Origin: Fomes fomentarius
Taxonomy: Eukaryota > Basidiomycota > Agaricomycetes > Polyporales > Polyporaceae
Assembly (NCBI GenBank): GCA_022606135.1
Contig: JABYQN010000005.1
Location: 1,984,001 to 2,048,000, forward strand
DNA length: 64,000 nucleotides
Direction of reading: 5' to 3'
The notes below the pieces were generated by a model. It made no database searches. It saw only the letters and a list, made by a program, of their open reading frames with translations, and was not told where the DNA came from. The position numbers and the translations under genes were made by a program. The number at the start of each line of letters is the position of its first letter. Position 1 is the stretch's first letter. Below are positions 60,243 through 64,000 of this stretch, piece after piece.

Positions 60243-63200
60243 TCATGAAGCGGTCCCATTGCCATTCGCATGGCCGTTCTGAGGCCCAAGCCCGACCTGG
60301 AGATACGCCAATACAGACGGTATTGAGCTGTTCTGCCGACAGAACACCTCCAACTCGTGCCCGCTCCATAACCGCCCATCCGGTCTCTGTGACGTCGAGC
60401 TCTCCAGACCTCGATCGTCCTCGTCGTCGAGTTCCAGCTCAAGCTTCCCAGCACCGTTTTGACGGTACAGCTGGCTACGAGACTTAGAACGCACATGCGC
60501 CGCAGGTACCCCCATGCGGCGCGACCCAGACCGAGCGAGAGCGTTCGTGACGCTGCCACTTCGACTGCGATTCCCAGTCAAGCGCGCATAAGCTTGATCG
60601 ACGGGCGACAACGGTGCAGCAAAGGAGTCATAGCCCTCCTCTGGGCTTGTCAGGGTGTCTTGCAATACCTTGAACGCAAGCGCTTCAGCTGCCTGACTCG
60701 TCGACGGTCCAGCAGCTTGCACCGCAGAAGCGATGTCGATCTGACGCTTCAACGAGACCGTCCATTGATGGCGAATGAGGTGGTCGTCCACACTGAACAT
60801 GTACCTCCGCTTGAGGCCCGTGTGGTTCCGGAACGCCACCTGGAACGTGTTGCGCATGAACGAACGCTCGACGACGACAGGGCTGCTCAGCGGCAACCCC
60901 GAATACGCCAAAGCGTTCGGGCCTGATCGCCACATGATGATCGCCTTGTTCCCTAACGCAGTACCAGTGACGCGGAAGGACACTTCGGACGACTTCGCGA
61001 AGGTGAGAAGTGGGGGGTCGAAAACGAGGTCCTGACCAAACAGCCGGATGGTTAGCTGGGGATCAGGCTGTGATATGCGCAGGATGACGGGATCGGACTG
61101 GACGCGGTAAGTAAGACGGGGGGGTAAAGGTCGCTTGACGTTGATGATGATGTCACCCTGGCTAGACGATGAACGAGCCTGGTAGAGCTTCTCGTGCCGG
61201 ATAGAAGTGTAGACCTTGTCCAGCAGTTCCTCAGGGACAGTCCCTCGAGGGTCTGACCGCCTGAACGCTTCAGCGAAGTCGCGCGAGAGGACATTTCGCT
61301 TAGGATACCCAGTGATTCCAGGCTCCGAAGCGATCCCGCCGTGCAAGACCTCGTTGAGCTGGACGATCGCGCGGGTAAGCTTGATGGCCACGTCCTTGTC
61401 GTATGCGACCATCGTAGCATTGGCCTCATACCATCGACTCGCGAACGAGTCCAGGAGGTACTCCAAAGCACTAGAGTGGCCGGCAGTCGCACGCGACGGG
61501 ATGTGGATGGCCTGTAAGAACACACGGAGCGCCTTGTCTATGCGAAGCCCGGTAAGCCCGAAACTGTCAACAAAGGTCCTAAGCGCGACCTTCGACGATC
61601 GCCGTGAAAGGTAGTCCCCAAGACGCACTCTGTCCACGTCGACGGCGCGGAACAGCAGCTGGCCAAGCGCGACATCATCTCTAATGGTCGCCTTTCCAAG
61701 CAGCGTCACCACCGCGGTGTCAGGATCCTTTGCGAACTGGTTGACGAAGTTCCGTATGACGGGATGCCTCATGGGATTGGAAGATGCCGATGTCTTCGTG
61801 CGCGTGTCATCCCGGTCGGCGCTGAAACGGAGGTCCTTGAGCTGGACGATGCTCTTGACAATGAACTTCCTGTCGAGTGGACTGGGCTTTGTCGCGTCCA
61901 GAAGCGCGTCTGCGTCTTGCAGGATGGGCTTTGCGATAATGATGATGTCGTTGAACAGGAAAAGGAAGCGATCCTTGACCGTGTTCGCGCTCGCGACCTG
62001 CAAGACAGGAGAAGACATGATAAGCTTCCTCGGCGGATCATCAATGGCTGACGGCCAGAGCGAGCTCTTCGAGCCACGTCCCAAGACTTCGTCGAGTCGT
62101 TCCATGATGATCGCGCCCGCCGACGGTTCACTGGGTGCAGGATCAGGAGAGTGGTGCGAAGACGACATTGTGGACGAAAACGATTCAGATGTGGATCGCG
62201 TGGGAAAGTCATCCAGAGAAGATTGGGGGTCAGGCGTCGTGGACGAAGGAGGGTCAGGTGGGGATGAGAATCCGAGGGAAGAATAGTCAGACAGGATATA
62301 TGCAGTCGACGCAGCTCCACCTCCCAACACGTTCATGTCCGTGTCTCCGTGAGGGTGCATATCTGGAGAAGCATCCAGGACGCGGTGTTGAGGTTCTTTG
62401 GGCGTTCCGAGCCGTTGGGTGCTCGTGACATTCGTGGGCGTCCGGGACTTATCGCTATCCCAGCTCTGAGCAGACAGCTCGCTTTCCTTCCGTTGCATGG
62501 GCAGGTCAGAATGCGAAGGCTTCGTTCCCAACCGCGGTCGCGGGTCCGGAACAAAAGGCCCATTGGGTATTGTAGGCGTATTTGGCTGTGACTTGAAAAT
62601 GTGCAACCATTTTCGGACCCCGTCACGGTTCGTAGGCAATTTGGCAAGCGACCCGGACGTGCTCGTGGTGGGAGAGATGAGAGGAGCGGTGACCGTGTTC
62701 AAGTAGTCCGGGTGTGAAGATGACGACGGAGCGGAGGAAAGGGGCTGTGAGAACTTGGACCATAAACGACTGTCGGAAGCCTGGTGAGACAACTTGCGTT
62801 CCCGTCCATTCTCCGCGACTTTCGTCGTAGCGCCTGACGAACTTGCCGAGCTTGGTACAGCCTCCAGAGGGAATGGGAAGGCATTCGTAGGCGAGGCCAC
62901 GTCGGGAGAAGACGATGACGGTGTGATTCCTCGGGCGCGCCGTTGCTCCTCCAGTTGTTTGAGCGCTGGGAAGGGGAACAACTTTGAGTCTGCATATTTG
63001 AGGAGATCAGCAGAGGATGCCGGCGGTACTGGAGAAACTCCACCAGGAGGGGCGGACTGCGGCGGAAGCGACAAGATGGACTCAGAAGCAGATGTTGACT
63101 GCATCACAGGCGGCTGGGCCTGCTGCATTGCGAACACGCCTGGTCCTGACGAGTCGGCCTTATCCAGTTTGAGACTTGCGCCACTCTCCCTGCTAACACT

Positions 63201-64000
63201 CGAGTCGGTATTGTACCTCCTTTCGCGCGCACTGAGGCTATTTGTACGAGATCGGCGGCCGCTACTGGAGCCGGTGCGCGTGAACGCGCCTTTCATCTTC
63301 TCCCAGGTGCTAACGCTCTCTCCGGGGCGTTTCGGAGTAGACTCTGCACGAGCTTCGTCCCAGTCAGGATATTCAGCTGCTGCAGAAGGCGAGCGAGCCA
63401 CCGAGAGTCGCATGGGATATGTCGGAGGGGAAGGAGGAGCATCCGTTTGTTGCCGCTCAACTGCCATAGATAGCACGGTGAAGGAAGCTGGAGAAGGAGG
63501 TACGTGAGCTGGCGTCGTTTCAGGAGACGTCTCGACGTCCACTATTAGTGGATTTGGCGCAGAAGGACGTTCGGAATCAGGAGAGAACTCTTGAGAAGAC
63601 CTCTGCCCAACCGCGTCCGGGTATGGCTCTTCTTCTGGGCCAGGCTCGACCGGCTCCTCATCCTCCTCATCCTCTTCCTCGTCCTCATCGTCGACAAGAG
63701 GACGCTCCAGAACTGCGAATGCGGACTGAGTCAATGGAACCCCATGATTAGCAGCTGGAGTAGCTCACCTGGATCAGCAACCCAACTGATCTCGCTATCA
63801 CGCTCGAAAGCGGGTGTGACAGCCAACCGGCTCCTACTGCGCGGCTCCTGGTATGGAACCTCCTCCTCGTCTGGGAAGGCGGGCTCTTTGAGAGGCGTTT
63901 GAAAAGGACTTGCCGGGAACACGTCATGTCGGGAGCTCGGGTTGTTTGACATGAACATCGGCACCACTACTGCCCCAGCAGGCGCAGAATCGGTCGACGC
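60243..64000 (-). CDS. Sec7 and PH domain protein (Arf GEF-like), 5' end unresolved
   Basis: The last exon alone is about 1150 codons; one intron (about 63772-63705, acceptor ATTCGCAG) joins it to an N-terminal exon still open at the window edge (first internal ATG 63958). Order: long disordered Ser/Pro-rich region; a first PH-like block (TVKDRFLFLFNDIIIIAKPI, KSIVQLKDLRFSAD); a Sec7 domain at about 61750-61190 (LRTFVDSFGLTGLRIDKALR, VFLQAIHIPS); a PH domain (PQLTIRLFGQDLVFDPPLL to RHQWTVSLKRQIDIA); a basic tail. Sec7 proteins load GTP on Arf. The position equal to the catalytic Glu (YLGE in ARNO) reads YLSR, and the LPGEAQKID loop reads IPSRATAGH, so activity is doubtful. Closest known type: yeast Syt1-like Sec7-PH proteins. 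Confidence 0.85.

Noticed and set aside
1..64000. CRISPR arrays, bacterial operons or phage genes
   Set aside because: No regular spaced repeats were seen, and nearly all genes carry spliceosomal introns; the window is eukaryotic.
1..64000. A single secondary-metabolite cluster
   Set aside because: P450s, FAD monooxygenase, lactonase and dehydrogenase are scattered among housekeeping genes, and no backbone synthase (PKS, NRPS, terpene cyclase) was found.

Overview
The window is a gene-dense piece of a filamentous basidiomycete genome, most likely a wood- or litter-decaying Agaricomycete. The evidence is many short introns (about 50-70 bp, GT-AG) in almost every gene, compact spacing on both strands, a CBM1-tagged family CE1 esterase, a seven-helix DUF6534 protein, a velvet regulator, several cytochrome P450s with the fungal AGHET motif, and an F-box/LRR remnant. 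All gene models here were spliced by eye from frame continuity and splice consensus, so internal exon boundaries are approximate.

Layout. 1-565: 5' part of a small coiled-coil protein (minus). 1800-6088: Mediator subunit MED14 (minus). 6918-8210: disordered Ser/Pro-rich protein (minus). About 8637-9090: a doubtful gene. 9348-14157: large disordered protein with a C-terminal membrane anchor (minus), head-to-head with the SCY1-type pseudokinase at 14522-17900 (plus). 18438-20389: DUF6534 membrane protein. 20390-22752: gene-poor, with a tRNA-like SINE remnant. 22753-23768: poorly resolved gene. 23780-28166: tandem P450 array with two decayed copies and one intact gene. 28791-38367: housekeeping block with a DUF4246 protein, the cohesion factor Dcc1, a DUF262 protein, a NIPA-type magnesium transporter and a velvet factor. 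39407-50200: CBM1-CE1 esterase, Tcp11-domain protein, metallo-beta-lactamase-fold lactonase, FAD monooxygenase and a cinnamyl-type alcohol dehydrogenase. 50493-52991: a second P450. 52992-57050: a decayed island holding an NmrA-like and an F-box pseudogene. 57637-58942: single-pass membrane protein. 60243 to the right edge: Sec7/PH-domain protein.

How the genes relate. There is no convincing single biosynthetic cluster. MED14 (transcription), SCY1 and the Sec7 protein (Golgi/Arf traffic), Dcc1 (replication-coupled cohesion) and Tcp11 are housekeeping. The esterase, lactonase, alcohol dehydrogenase, FAD monooxygenase and P450s fit degradation and detoxification of plant-derived aromatics, but they are not visibly co-regulated.

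The most notable points are a Sec7 domain whose catalytic glutamic-finger position reads Arg, a P450 whose otherwise conserved heme-loop Arg reads Gln, the graded decay of the P450 tandem array, a DUF262 (DGQQR-type) protein in a fungal nuclear context, and a tRNA-derived repeat. I did not find a wholly new system that I could defend from sequence alone.
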